A DNA stretch of 64,000 nucleotides from Wurfbainia villosa (GCA_025175895.1 CM046000.1:40150720-40214719), one strand, 5' to 3'. Counted from the first letter of the stretch, positions 1 through 10,658 are shown. Made by a program: numbers and translations. The notes: generated by a model from the letters alone, not told the origin.

Positions 1-1231
1 AAACGGTTTCACACTTCCTATTAATGAAGATGGTGAATCTTTGGGTTACGATCAATGGTCAAATTCCATGAAAAAACAAGTAGAAGCGATGCCAAGGCAA
101 CTCAAATCTTGCAATGTGGGTTGTCAAGGAAGAGCTCAACCGCGTCGGCCCCTTCATTAGTGCAAAGGACTTATGGACCAAGCTAGTGGAACTACGAAGG
201 CAGCGACACGAAGGTATGTAAAGAGATTTACTTTTAAATAAATTGTATAACTTGAAAATGCAGGAAAACGAGACCGCAACTCAACTACATGCTCGTATCC
301 AAGACATCGTCAACCAACTCCATGCCATCGGACAAAGGTCGAGAATCGCGACCTTATCGGTATTCTCTTAACTCGTTTCCTAGGACCACCTTGTGGGCAT
401 CCATGGTCGATGCCTACAAGGTCTCCAAGGACCTTTCTAAAATTAGGTTAGGCAATTGTTTGAACTTGAATTACATGAGCAAACTAAGCGTGGTCCGGCC
501 GAGAAGAGTATTGCGTTAGTTGCAGTTCCAAGAAGAAGAAGCCCCAAGCAAGCCACCCTCGGAGGAAGAAGGCGATATCCAAGCTCTAATGGCCAAGCCG
601 AGAGCACGACTCGAAACCGAAGAAGAGTCCGAGTCGAATCCGATGATGAGCTTCCATTCAAGACAAGCCACGGATCCGTATCCGGTTCAAAAGAATCATT
701 AAGGGTAAGTCGGTACTTAATACTTTGTATGGTGCAATTAAATTTTTAAATAAGAAACTAGCTAAGTCCGAGTCCAAGGTCGAGACCCTAATTGAGGAGG
801 TTAACCTCCTCAAACATGAGGTCTCCCTAACCTCTTCGACTACTCGTATTCAAGAGGAGGACTCAACTCAAGTTGAAAAGCTTGAAGTTGAGAACTCGCT
901 TTTGAAAACACAAGTCGAAGACCTTAGGAACACGTTGGAAAGGTTCACTTTGGGATCCAAGGGACTTGACCTCTTACTTGGATCACAAAGGGCCGTGTAC
1001 AACAAGGCCGGACTCGGGTTTAACTCAAATACAACCAATAAGTCATATATGTCTATAGTAAACCAACATAAGAAAAATGTCCAAGCATGGGTCCCTAAGA
1101 CCACTTTGATTTCAACTTTAGGATCTAACATGTATTGGGTTCCCAAGGACCAAATTCACTATGTGAATAGACCCACTCGATTCAATGGTCCAGGGGGAGC
1201 CAATACAAAATGTATTTTTGTTAAGTCTTAG
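1..1231 (+). pseudogene. Element A gag remnant
   Basis: Three frames together cover a copia gag (capsid-like protein that packages element RNA). Nt 1-520 match the gag core of elements B and H (YDQW, then NLKMQENET, SFPRTTLWAS, DAYKVSKDLS). Nt 530-720 correspond to the acidic region, and nt 725-1231 are an open 168-codon frame. That frame starts with a heptad-rich stretch (SKVETLIEEVNLLKHEVS, then KLEVENSLLKTQVEDLRNTL) typical of a coiled coil and ends GANTKCIFVKS. The CCHC zinc knuckle present in H is not found, and several frameshifts break the core. Not functional as it stands. Confidence 0.8.
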
Positions 1232-1331
1232 AAATTGCATGCTTAGTTTTTCCTTTATTTTTAGAATGGTTAGATAGGACTCATAACCAACTAAAATCCT
1301 GCGAAAAGATTGAGCCTCGGGGAGCCTCTTT

Positions 1332-1546
1332 TCAAAAATAAATCAACTAAAAATCCAATATGTCATTCTAGGACAAAACATATAGAAGTTAAACACCACT
1401 TCATTAGGGAACATGTAACTAATGGAACTATACAACTAGAGTATGTTGAGTCCAAATCAAACCTAGCGGACATCTTCACCAAACCACTACCCGAAGCCGA
1501 ATTTAGTTTATTAAGACGAAAGTTAGGTATGTGCGTAATAGAGTAG
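1332..1546 (+). pseudogene. Element A RNase H C-terminal fragment
   Basis: About 70 codons encode the end of a copia RNase H: HSRTKHIEVKHHFIREH, then VESKSNLADIFTKPLPE and a closing LGMCVIE before a TAG stop. The last catalytic Asp (NLAD) is kept; the other three acidic residues are upstream and deleted. The reading frame begins in the gag-pol spacer (open from 1310), so the ORF is an artefact of a deletion. The join lies in shared sequence AACTAAAA, which suggests microhomology-mediated loss of the intervening pol. Confidence 0.85.
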
Positions 1547-2312
1547 GATTTAAATTTTTCTATATATGTACTCTACTTTTGCTTCTTTTTATGAAATTAG
1601 CCTAAGTCTTACCTTAGAAATCATATACCTATAGATTTAAGGAGCCAACACATCTCACAACACATAGGACTAATGTGTTTGTGTACTTATGCGTGAGCCA
1701 GGCGTGAGATGTTAGGACCTTACTCCTGGTTCCAGATGTAGATTCAGTGCATCGACATGAACCATGGAGTATAATTATTTAAAATTAATCAACTCCTTCA
1801 AGACTTATTGATCATTCTATATCAATCAAGTCCAACCGGAGTTGTACATTTTAGATGAACATATTTTCAAGCTTATTATTATTTAAAAAAAATATATATT
1901 TATATTGGGAACTTGCTTGGACTTACAAACCCTAAAATATATTTACAAACTTTTTGAGTTAAGGCAAAAGGGGGAGAAAGTCACAAAAGTAAGGAAGAAA
2001 GTAAACAAAATTATTACCTTTTATATTAAGTAATTCCGTTTACTTAAGCAACTATTAAGGGGGAGTAAAAATTATTTTCAAGAACTCACCTTGGTCAAGG
2101 GAGGTTACCTCAAAGGGGAGAACTTGAAACAATAATTTTTCTCACTCATATTTAATCTTTATGCTAGCTCATTCATGCTTAATCATTATGCTAGCTCATT
2201 CATATTTAATCTTTATGCTAGCTCATTCATGCTTAATCATTATGCTAGCTTCTTTGTTATCTTAATTTTTCCTTAACTTTTGTGTCGGTTTGCCATGAAT
2301 CAAAAGGGGGAT
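1547..2312 (+). other. Element A 3' untranslated region with several polypurine tracts
   Basis: Non-coding, AT-rich tail between pol and LTR. It carries at least four purine tracts built on GGGGAG or GGGGG (about 1968, 2059, 2117, 2302). The last, next to the LTR, is the expected plus-strand primer. A tandem repeat of about 29 bases, in alternating versions (TTTATGCTAGCTCATTCAT / CATTATGCTAGC), lies at about 2158-2252. No envelope-like ORF is seen. The same layout, inverted, occurs in element B at 4793-5549. Confidence 0.75.
2158..2252 (+). repeat. Tandem repeat around GCTAGC, element A 3' UTR
   Basis: Roughly 29-bp units, each with ATGCTAGCT followed by CATTCAT, repeat about three and a half times. 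The units alternate between two variants, so the higher-order period is about 58 bp. The inverted counterpart lies at 4852-4950 in element B. Confidence 0.8.
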
Positions 2313-2892
2313 TGTTGGTGCGATGGGCACCAAAGTCGAACCATTATTTTGATTATGGCAAAAGGCTCAATAGTTAAGGGTATATTTGTTATCTTACGAG
2401 CTCAATTAAGTGTGCGAAATGCTAAAGTTGGCGGAAGGTCTGCGACACCGGTGGGAACCGAGGTGGTCGAACGCCTTGAGAGGACTTGGAGGCCGAGGTA
2501 CTCGGTGAAGGCGAGCGAGGCTACAAGGTAAGCTCGTGTGAAAGCGAAGCAAGGTCGTTAAGCGTAGATCCGACCCAATACCTCCAATGGAAAGTCTAGG
2601 TCGAGATCAGATGGTTAGAACCATCGTACTTTATATTTTAAGCTAACTTGCTGCGGTCCAAAACCCTTTGACTACAGTCAAGCTGCTAGTCAAGTTCGAC
2701 CTCGAGAAGAGCTCGAATTTCAAGGGGGTGAATTTGGACTTGACTCGTGTTTTGGTACAAAGGGTGATGTGGCATCAAGGTGGACATCCAAACCATCACC
2801 AAGCTTCCTTGTGGTGGACGCCCAAAATAAGGTAAGTTGGCACAAGATGGTTGGCTCCCATGATGTGGCACAAGTTGAATGGCTCCAACAAG

Positions 2893-3140
2893 TTGGCGCC
2901 CAAGGAGGTTGGAGGTGGCACAAGGTGGTTGGATGAAACACCTCATCCTTGAGTTGGCGCACAAGAAGGTTGGAGGTGGCACAAGGTGGTTGGATGAAAC
3001 ACCTCATCCTCAAGTTGGCGCCCAAGGAGGTTGGAGGTGGCACAAGGTGGTTGGATGAAACACCTCATCCTTGAGTTGGCACACAAGAAGGTTGGAGGTG
3101 GCACAAGGTGGTTGGATGAAACACCTCATCCTTGAGTTGG
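2893..3140 (+). repeat. 61-bp tandem array in LTR of A (four copies)
   Basis: The phrase GGATGAAACACCTCATCC recurs at 2931, 2992, 3053 and 3114, exactly 61 bp apart, each copy followed by GAGTTGG or CAAGTTGG and a GGAGGTGGCACAAGG block. The array ends about 55 bp before a TATA-like box, so it sits where U3 enhancers usually lie. Confidence 0.9.
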
Positions 3141-3192
3141 GATAAGAACCTCACCTTGGACACTACCTATGTCTAAATTCATAGATCAATAT

Positions 3193-3204
3193 CCATAAAT
3201 AGAC
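3193..3204 (+). promoter_or_regulatory. TATA-like box of element A LTR
   Basis: CCATAAATAGAC, the best TATA candidate in this LTR, just downstream of the 61-bp array. The same site is in the LTRs of B (minus strand; near 11482 in the 5' copy). Transcription from it is inferred, not shown. Confidence 0.5.
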
Positions 3205-3673
3205 ATGTTCACTCCAAGCAAAAACAAGAATTCAAGAGCTCTCAACACGCCGTCGTAACGCCGCTACTACTACTCACATTTGCTACGACGAAGTGCCGCC
3301 GACAACGAAAGCTACATCTTCTACTTATAAGAGTTGTCGGTATATTTATTTAAGTTCTACTTCTTTAAATTGTCTTTGTGCTTTAATCGTAACAAGGAAA
3401 GGGGGAGTGTCCCTTTGCCTTGATTTCTTTATGTCGTTGCTCCTACTTCCAGCGAGGAGGTGGTTTTAGTGAATTGCCCTCGTGCGTGATCAAGGATCAC
3501 TAGGGCCGTGGATTAACAATCGAAGATTGTGAACCACGTAAAAATATCTTGTCTACTTTATATTTCATTTGTGCATTCTCTACTTGCTTTTTACTTATTG
3601 CAAAAGTTTTTTAACGACATCGTATCGCTATTCACCCCCCCTCTGGCGACACTTCGATCCAGCGATGGGACAG

Positions 3674-4792
3674 CGATTACAAAAGAAATCAAGGCAAAGG
3701 GACACTCCCCCATTCCTTGTTACGATTAAAGCACAAAGACAATTTAAAGAAGTAGAACTTAAATAAATATACCGACAACTCTTATAAGTAGAAGATGTAG
3801 CTTTCGTTGTCGGCGGCACTTCGTCGTAGCAAATGTGAGTAGTAGTAGCGGCGTTACGACGGCGTGTTGAGAGCTCTTGATTTCTTGTCTTTGCTTGGAG
3901 TGAACATGTCTATTTATGGATATTGATCTATGAATTTAGACATAGGTAGTGTCCAAGGTGAGGTTCTTATCCCAACTCAAGGATGAGGTGTTTCATCCAA
4001 CCACCTTGTGCCACCTCCAACCTTCTTGTGCGCCAACTCAAGGATGAGGTGTTTCATCCAACCACCTTGTGCCACCTCCAACCTCCTTGGCGCAACTTGA
4101 GGATGAGGTGTTTCATCCAACCACCTTGTGCCACCTCTTCGTACTCAAGGATGAGGTGTTTCATCCAACCACCTTGTGCCACCTCCAACCTCCTTGAGGC
4201 GCCAACTTGTTGGAGCCATTCAACTGTGCCCATCATCAGGAGCCAACCATCTTGTGCCAACTCACCTTATTTTGGGCGTCCACCACAAGGAAGCTTGGTG
4301 ATGGTTTGGATGTCCACCTTGATGCCACATCACCCTTTGTACCAAAACATGAGTCAAGTCCAAATTCACCACCTTGAAATTCGAGCTCTTCTCGAGGCTG
4401 GAACTTGACTAGCGTTATTGGCTATAGTCAGGGTTTTGGGTGCGATACAAGTTAGCTTAAAATATAAAGTACGATGGTTCTAACCATCTGATCTCGATCT
4501 AGACCTTCCATTGGAGGTATTGGGTCGGATCTACGCTTAACGACCTTGCTTCGCTTTCACACGAGCTTACCTTGTAGCCTCGCTTCCGGTCTTCACCCGA
4601 GTACCTCGGCTTCCTCCGAAGTCCCTCTGGCGTTGCCCGACCACCTCGGTTCCCACCGGGTGTCGCAGACCTTCCGCTCAACTTTAGCATTTCTGCACAC
4701 TTAATTGAGCTCGTAAGATAACAAATATACCCTTAACTATTGAGCCTTTGCCATAATCAAAATACGCGTTCGACTTTGGTGACGCACCAACA
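3674..4792 (-). repeat. Element B 3' LTR, truncated
   Basis: On the minus strand it starts TGTTGGTGC at 4792 after the purine tract and is colinear with the 5' LTR down to CGATT at 3674. The equivalent of 11018-11245, including the U5 hairpin and terminal CCAACA, is absent. It carries four copies of the 61-bp unit (GGATGAGG at 3981, 4042, 4101, 4149; the last spacings are shortened by indels). Confidence 0.85.
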
Positions 4793-5549
4793 ATCTCCCC
4801 CTTGATTCATGGCAACCAAACACAAAGTTAAGGAAAAATTAAGCATAACAGTAAGCTAGCATAATGATTAAGCATGAATGAGCTAGCATAAAGATTAAAT
4901 ATGAATGAGCTAGCATAATGATTAAGCATGAATGAGCTAGCATAAAGATTAAATATGAGTGAGAAAAATTATTGTTTCAAGTTCTCCTTTGAGGTAACCT
5001 CCCCTTGACCAAGGTGAGTTCTTGAAAAATAATTTTTACTCCCTTAATAGTTGCTTAAGTAAGCGGAATTACTTAATATAAAGGTAATAATTTTGTTTAC
5101 TTTCTTCCTTACTTTATGACTTTCTCCCCCTTTGCCTTAACTCAAAAGTTTGTAAATATATTTTAGGGTTTGTAAGTCCAAGCAAGTTCCCAATATAAAT
5201 ATATATATATTTTTTTAAAATAATAATAAGCTTGAAAATATGTTCATCTAAAATGTACAACTCGGTTGGACTTGATTGATATAGAATGATCAATAAGTCT
5301 TGAAGGAGTTGATTAATTTTAAATAATTATACTCCATGGTTCGTCGATGCCTGAATCTACATGCGGAACCGAGTAAGGTCCTAACATCTCACGCCGTCTC
5401 TCGTGACTAAGTACACAAACACATTAGTCCTATGTGTTGTGAGATGTGTTGGCTCCTTAAATCTATAGGTATATGATTTCTAAGGTAAGACTTAGGCTAA
5501 TTTCATAAAAGAAGCAAAAGTAGAGTACATATATAGAAAAATTTAAATC
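4793..5549 (-). other. Element B 3' untranslated region
   Basis: Non-coding counterpart of 1547-2312. On the minus strand it carries purine tracts near 5127, 5038 and 4797, the last adjoining the LTR. The GCTAGC tandem repeat is at about 4852-4950. No ORF of note. Confidence 0.75.
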
Positions 5550-6010
5550 CTACTCTATTACGCACATACCTAACTTTAGTCTTAATAAACTAAATTAAAC
5601 TTGGGTAGTGGTTTGGTGAAGATGTCCGCTAGGTTTGATTTGGACTCAACATACTCTAGTTGTATAGTTCCATTAGTTACATGTTCCTAATGAAGTGGTG
5701 TTTAACTTCTATATGTTTTGTCCTAGAATGACAGATTGGATTTTTAGTTAAGTTAATTGAACTAATGTTATCTCTGTAGGTTTTAATGTTGTTAAAGATT
5801 AAGCTCAAGTCTTGGAGAGTGTGCTTCATCCACGGGAGTGAGAGACACACTCACCCATCGCAACGTATTCCGGTGGTAGATAAGGCAGCGCATAATCTTT
5901 GCTTCCCTCGCACCAACTTACTAGACTCGGTAGAGGATTTGACAACAACCACTGCGTGCTCTTTCTATCGAGTTTACTACCGGCATAGTCGAGTCGGAGT
6001 AGCCGATTAG
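5550..6010 (-). pseudogene. Element B RNase H, frameshifted
   Basis: The minus strand from about 6010 to the TAG stop at 5552-5550 encodes pieces of a copia RNase H equivalent to the intact domain in fragment C (YSDSDY, TTEAEY, HVDN, NLAD regions). Several indels shift the frame, so no continuous reading exists. It follows RT directly, as in all copia elements. Confidence 0.7.
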
Positions 6011-7015
6011 ATTAAACTCGGTAGATCTAGGGTACCAAATACCTCGTTTAGCGTGCCCTTTAGATATCTAAGGATACGCTTGACTAGGGTTAGGTGAGAC
6101 TCCTTGGCACAGGTTTGTAACCTTGCGCACATACTTACCGCGAATAAAATGTCGGGTCGGCTCGCGGTTAAGTATAGGAGACTTCCTATTGTGCTCCTAT
6201 AGTATTTTAGGTCAACGGGTTTTCCTTCTACATCTTCGTTTATATTAACATTAGTTGCCATAGGTGTATTGATTATTTTAGCATCTTGCATTCCAAATCG
6301 ATTTATTAAGTCCTTAGTATATTTTTGTTGATGTAAATATATTCCATCTTTAGTTTGTTTAATTTGTAAACCTAAGAAGAAACTTAACTCTCCTACTAAA
6401 TTCATTTCAAATTCACTTTCCATAAGTGAGATGAATTCGTTTAGCAGGATCGAGTTGGTAGTTCCAAAAATTATATCATCTACATAGATTTGGGCTATAA
6501 AGATTTCTTTTCCTACGGTTTTTACGAATAAGGTTGGGTCGACTAAACCTTGGTTGAATCCTTTGGACTTAAGATAGATCGAAAGCCTTTCGTACCAAGC
6601 TCTTGGGGCTTGTTTGAGTCCATATAGGGCTTTCTTAAGTCTAAGGACATGGTCAGGTTTATCTAGATTTTCGAATCCGGAGGTTGGTAGCGTAAACTTC
6701 TTCCTTAATGTATCCATTCAAAAATGCTGACTTGACATCCATTTGAAACAATTTAAAACCTCGATGTGCAGCATATGCTAACAACATTCGGATGGACTCT
6801 AGTCTAGCTACGGGGGCGTAGGTCTCATCGTAATCTAAACCTTCGACTTGACTAAACCCTTTTGCGACTAACCTAGCTTTATTTCTAACTACTTCACCTT
6901 TATCATCAAGTTTATTTCGAAATACCCACCTTGTTCCAATAATTGATTTTTCTTTAGGTGGTGGTACTAATTCCCGGACTTCATTTCTAGTGAATTGAGC
7001 TAGCTCTTCTTGCAT
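6007..7015 (-). pseudogene. Element B reverse transcriptase, frameshifted
   Basis: Two overlapping frames make up the RT. Nt 7015-6659 give the fingers/palm start (NEVRELVPPPKEK, WVFRNKL, NKARLVAKGFSQVEG, then FQMDVKSAFLNG with the first catalytic Asp). Nt 6717-6007 give ALYGLKQAPRAWYERL and the active site YVDD (about 6486-6475), ending in RYLKGTLNE. A frameshift near 6680 separates them, in the EVYVSQPPGFE region. RT copies element RNA into DNA in the particle; here the catalytic residues remain but the chain is broken. Confidence 0.85.
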
Positions 7016-7077
7016 AGCAATAATCGGATCGGGATCAAGAAGTGCTTGTTCAATAGTTTTGGGTTCGATTTTGGAAA

Positions 7078-7320
7078 TTAACGAGATTTGACTAAGGTTT
7101 CGATATGAAGCTCTAGTTCGAACCCTAAATTTGGATCACCTATAACTTGATTGATAGGATGATTTGTTTGAGTCTTAGTGTGACTCGGGTTAGGGTCATC
7201 TATCACTTGGTCGATAGGATGACTTGGGTGAGTTCTAGTTTGACTTGGGTTAGAGTCATCTATCACTTGGTCGATAGGATGACTTGGGTTAGGGACGAGA
7301 TTCAAGTTCAAGATCAGTCG
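7078..7320 (-). repeat. Coding minisatellite in integrase-RT linker of B
   Basis: Three copies of a unit of about 60 bp encode HPIDQVIDDSNPSQTRT, HPIDQVIDDPNPSHTKT and HPINQVIGDPN. The region links integrase to RT and is rich in Asn, Pro, Asp. Element H has the same repeat (HPIDQVVD units, residues about 388-432 of its pol frame). Confidence 0.8.
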
Positions 7321-8200
7321 GGTTCGCTATAAGTTGATTTGCTAGTTGGTTTTGTTAAGGATTGAGCGGGTTCGTGTCCTTTCGAAAACTATATTAATGG
7401 TTTCTTCGACTCTAAGAGTGTCGTGATTGTATACCCTATAAGCTCTCTTGGTGGTTGAGTATCCTAGAAAGGTTCGATGAGGTTTTGGATTTGAATTTCC
7501 CTAGGTAATCCTTAGTGTTTAAGATATGTACCTTGCATCCAAATACCCTAAATTACTTGATGTTCGGTATTTTATCGTGATAAATCTCATACGAGGTCTT
7601 TTGGTGCCTCTTTACCATAAGGATCCTATTTTGGACATAGCAAGCCGTACTAACGGCCTCTGCCCAAAATCTATCGGGTAGGTTATACTCGTTTAACATT
7701 GTCCTAGCGGCTTCTTGTAGGGTTCTATTTTTCCGTTCGACTAACCCATTTTGTTGTGGGGTTCTAGGACATGAAAACTCATGGTGGTATCCGTTTAGGT
7801 TACAGAAATCTGTAAACCTGTGGTTTTCGAATTCACCACCATGATCGCTTCTAAGTCTTTTAATCTTAAGGTTCTTTTGATTTTCGATTAACCTACAAAG
7901 ATTGATTAGTTGGTCTAGGGTATCATTTTTATGTTTGATAAACCTAACCCAAGTAAATCTAGAATAGTCGTCAATTATGACTAAGCAAAATTGACTACCA
8001 TTGAGTGACTTAGCTCCATGTGAATCAAATAGATCCATGTGTAGGAGCTCAAGAACACTTTTGGTTCGTTCTTGATTAGTTAATTGATGTTGTGTCCTAG
8101 ATTGTTTACCTTGTTGACAAGCATTACATATTTTATTATCCAAGTTGTTTAGTTTAGGCAAACCTATAACCAAGATTCCTCTTGCTGTGTTATAAGACAC
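7321..8200 (-). pseudogene. Element B integrase
   Basis: The open part (8200-7553) encodes a copia integrase core: CNACQQGK (second half of the HHCC zinc site), LLHMDLFD with the first catalytic Asp, RLRSDHGGEF with the second, and NGLVERKNRT with the Glu, so the D,D-35-E triad is complete. It ends YEIYHDKIPNIK; the C-terminal part continues in other frames to about 7321. Integrase inserts element DNA into the chromosome. The frame is open upstream only to 8200, so the N-terminal His pair is lost in a frameshift. Confidence 0.85.
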
Positions 8201-8590
8201 TTGGTTGAGGAGTTGGGTAAATTTATTGTGTAGATGTTGCTACTCCTAGTTCCTTTAAGTATTATTTTAGATGTTGCATTTATTTTGATTACGCATTCAT
8301 TTTCTAGAAATATGACCTTATAATTGTTATCACACAATTGGCTTACACTAAGTAAATTATATTGAAAGTTTTCTACTAATAAGACATTTTGAATTGTAAA
8401 GTTAGAGTTGAGCTCAATATCACGATCCGATGATTTTGAGCTTGCCGTTATTCGAAGGCTACCGATCCTTGTCGTTTGAATCGTAACCGAAAATTTGAGT
8501 TGATCCCGGTCATGTGTCGGAGCAACCAACATCCATACATCCATTGATCCTACACATAAGGTAGTTGGATCGGATATTGGAATTACTAAA
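8164..8590 (-). pseudogene. Element B protease end and GAG-pre-integrase domain
   Basis: The frame 8544-8164 reads DQLKFS, ELNSNFTIQNVLLVENFQYN, LLSVSQLCD and ESWL, matching the protease to pre-integrase segment of H. The expected LDSGCS catalytic motif is lost: compared with H (about 42800-42830) seven bases carrying the Asp codon are deleted, leaving WMLVAPTHDRD. The aspartic protease of B is therefore dead as well as frameshifted. Confidence 0.8.
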
Positions 8591-9100
8591 GGGTTGTTTG
8601 TAAGTTTTAAACCTAAATCATCTCACCAATATCTACATGATCAAAACATGTTATTCCTATGTGTTATTGTGAGATGACTTTCAATTTTACTTGATTAATT
8701 TTAATGAATTTAAATTAACCAACATTAGGTTAGATTCGGATTTAGTCTAAGCTCATCAAGTAATCTTTTCAAGAGATTAGCTTCCGTGTCGTGGCGAGGC
8801 AGAGGCCTTCTTTGATCGGAACAACGACCACTTCCTTAGACAAAGCTAATTTCAAGAAATTGATAACTCGACTTACTTGAGACTACGTCTTGGTCTAACT
8901 AGTTATTTTGAAAAGAGGCTCCCGAGGCTCAATCTTTTAATAGGATTTTAGTTGGTTTATTTTTGAAAAGAGGCTCCCGAGGCTCAATCTTTTCGCAGGA
9001 TTTTAGTTGGTTATGAGTCCTATCTAACCATTCTAAAAATAAAGGAAAAACTAAGCATGCAATTTCTAAGACTTAACAAAAATACATTTTGTATTGGCTC
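8591..9100 (-). other. Element B gag-pol spacer with a duplicated 54-bp block
   Basis: No coding potential seen between the end of gag and the protease. The same spacer is present in H (42840-43438). In B a block of about 54 bp (TTTTGAAAAGAGGCTCCCGA...) occurs twice in direct order at 8906-8959 and 8961-9013. A related single copy lies in element A at about 1280-1345, where the internal deletion begins. Confidence 0.7.
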
Positions 9101-10658
9101 CCCTGGACCATTGAATCGAGTGGGTCTATTCACATAGTGAATTTGGTCCTGGGAACCCAATACATGTTAGATCCTAAAGTTGAAATCAAAGTGGTCTTAG
9201 GGACCCATGCTTGGACATTTTTCTTATGTTGGTTTACTATAGACATATATGACTTATTGGTTGTATTTGAGTTAAACCGAGTCCTACTTGTTGTACACGG
9301 CCCTTTGTGATCCAAGTAAGAGGTCAAGTCCCTTGGATCCCAAAGTGAACCTTTCAACGTGTTCCTAAGGTCTTGACTTGTGTTTTCAAAAGCGAGTTCT
9401 CAACTTCAAGCTTTTCAGCAGGTTGAGTCCTCCTCTTGAATCTGAGTAGTCGAAGAGGTTAGGAGACCTCATGTTTGAGAAGGTTAACCTCCTCAATTAG
9501 GGTCTCGACCTTGGACTCGGACTTAGCTAGTTTCTTATTTAAAAATTTAATTGCACCATACAAAGTATTAAATACTTACCCTTAATGATTCTTTTGAACC
9601 GGATACGGATCCGTGGCTTGTCTTGAATGGAAGCTCATCGCCATTCGGACTCGGACTCTTCTTGGATTTGAGTCGTGCTCGGTCGGCTTGGCCATTAGAG
9701 CTTGGATATCGTCTTCTTCCTCCGACAACTCCTCCCAAGTAGCGTTTAGCGCTTTCTTGTCTTTGATCGTTATTCTTTAGCTTTGGGCACTCGGACTTGA
9801 TGTGGACCAACACTGTTGCACTCATAGCATCTAAAATTAGAAGTATTTGAATTAGGTTTAGGCTTACCTTGAGTTGTTGGTCGTTTCGTCTCTTGATCAT
9901 CTTACGAACTAGATTGACTAGTTCGGATTCTATTCGAGTCTACTTCCGATTCGGACTCGTCTTCTTCCTTGGGGTGGCTTGCTTGCGGGCTTCTTCTTCT
10001 TGGAACACAACTAACGCAATACTCTTCTCGGCTGGACCACGTTAGTTTGCTCATGTAATTCAAGTTTGAAAACAATTGTCTAACCTAATTTTAGAAAGGT
10101 CCTTGGAGACCTTGTAGGCATCGACCATGGATGCCCACAAGGTGGTCCTAGGAAGCGAGTTAAGAGAATACACGATAAGGTCGCGATTCTCGACCTTTTG
10201 TCCGATGGCATGGAGTTGGTTGGCGATGTTTTGGATCTGAGCATGTAGTTGAGTTGCGGTCTCGTTTTCCTGCATTTTCAAGTTATACAATTTATTTAAA
10301 GTAAATCTCTTTTACATACCTTATCGTGTCGTCGGTGCCTTCGTGTAGTTCCACTAGCTTGGTCCATAAGTCCTTTGCACTAATGAAGGGGTGCGGTTGA
10401 GCTCTTCCTTGGACAACCCACATTGCAAGATTTGAGTTGCCTTGGCATCGGCTTCTACTTGTTTTTCATGGAATTTGACCATTGATCGTAACCCAAAGAT
10501 TCACCATCTTCATTAATAGGAAGTGTGAAACCGGTTTGATTACGATCCACATCTCGATTTGGGTTTTAAGAAAGCATTCCATCCGACCCTTCCAATAACG
10601 AAAGTCATTACCGTTGTAAAGCGGGGTCGGCGGTGCTAAACCCTTCGAGATGGGCCAT
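9089..10658 (-). pseudogene. Element B gag
   Basis: The start codon, by comparison with H, is ATG at 10658-10656 (MAHLEG-type start, just inside the leader). Pieces follow: PLYNGNDFRYWKGRMECFL with TQIEMWIVIK (around 10620-10520), NLKMQENETATQLHAQ through DAYKVSKDLSK (10290-10060), a damaged zinc knuckle of which only HIKSECPKLK is left (about 9790), the acidic region, and coiled-coil/C-terminal parts (9550-9130; NKSYMSIVNQHKKN, LGSNMYWVP). At least five frame breaks. Gag would form the particle; this copy cannot. Confidence 0.8.

Larger units (their letters stand above)
1..3660 (+). mobile_element. Element A: Sirevirus-like copia element, 5' end outside window, internally deleted
   Basis: The window opens inside the gag of a plus-strand Ty1/copia element. 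Order seen: gag with coiled coil (to 1231), a short spacer, the last part of RNase H (to 1546), a 3' untranslated region, a polypurine tract and a 3' LTR (2313-3660). Protease, integrase, RT and most of RNase H are gone. The Sirevirus/Maximus assignment rests on gag and RNase H residues shared with elements B and H and on GGGGGAG tracts before the LTR. It cannot make its own enzymes. Its LTR meets the LTR of element B tail to tail. Confidence 0.85.
2313..3660 (+). repeat. Element A 3' LTR
   Basis: Starts TGTTGGTGCGATGGGCACC directly after the polypurine tract and runs to CACTTCGATCC. The final AACA of the family's terminus (CGATCCAACA, seen in B) is missing, and the next bases are a 13-bp filler followed by the inverted LTR of B. 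Length, 1348 bp, matches the 1349 bp of B's 5' LTR. It contains the 61-bp repeat array, a TATA-like box near 3193 and the U5 hairpin at 3624-3650. Confidence 0.85.
1338..5755. repeat. Large inverted repeat formed by 3' ends of A and B
   Basis: Left arm about 1338-3433 and right arm about 3674-5755 are reverse complements over RNase H end, 3' UTR, PPT and most of the LTR. The loop (about 240 bp) holds the last 227 bp of A's LTR plus a 13-bp filler at 3661-3673. The arms differ by scattered substitutions and short indels, so this is two related elements in opposite orientation rather than a recent perfect duplication. Confidence 0.85.
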
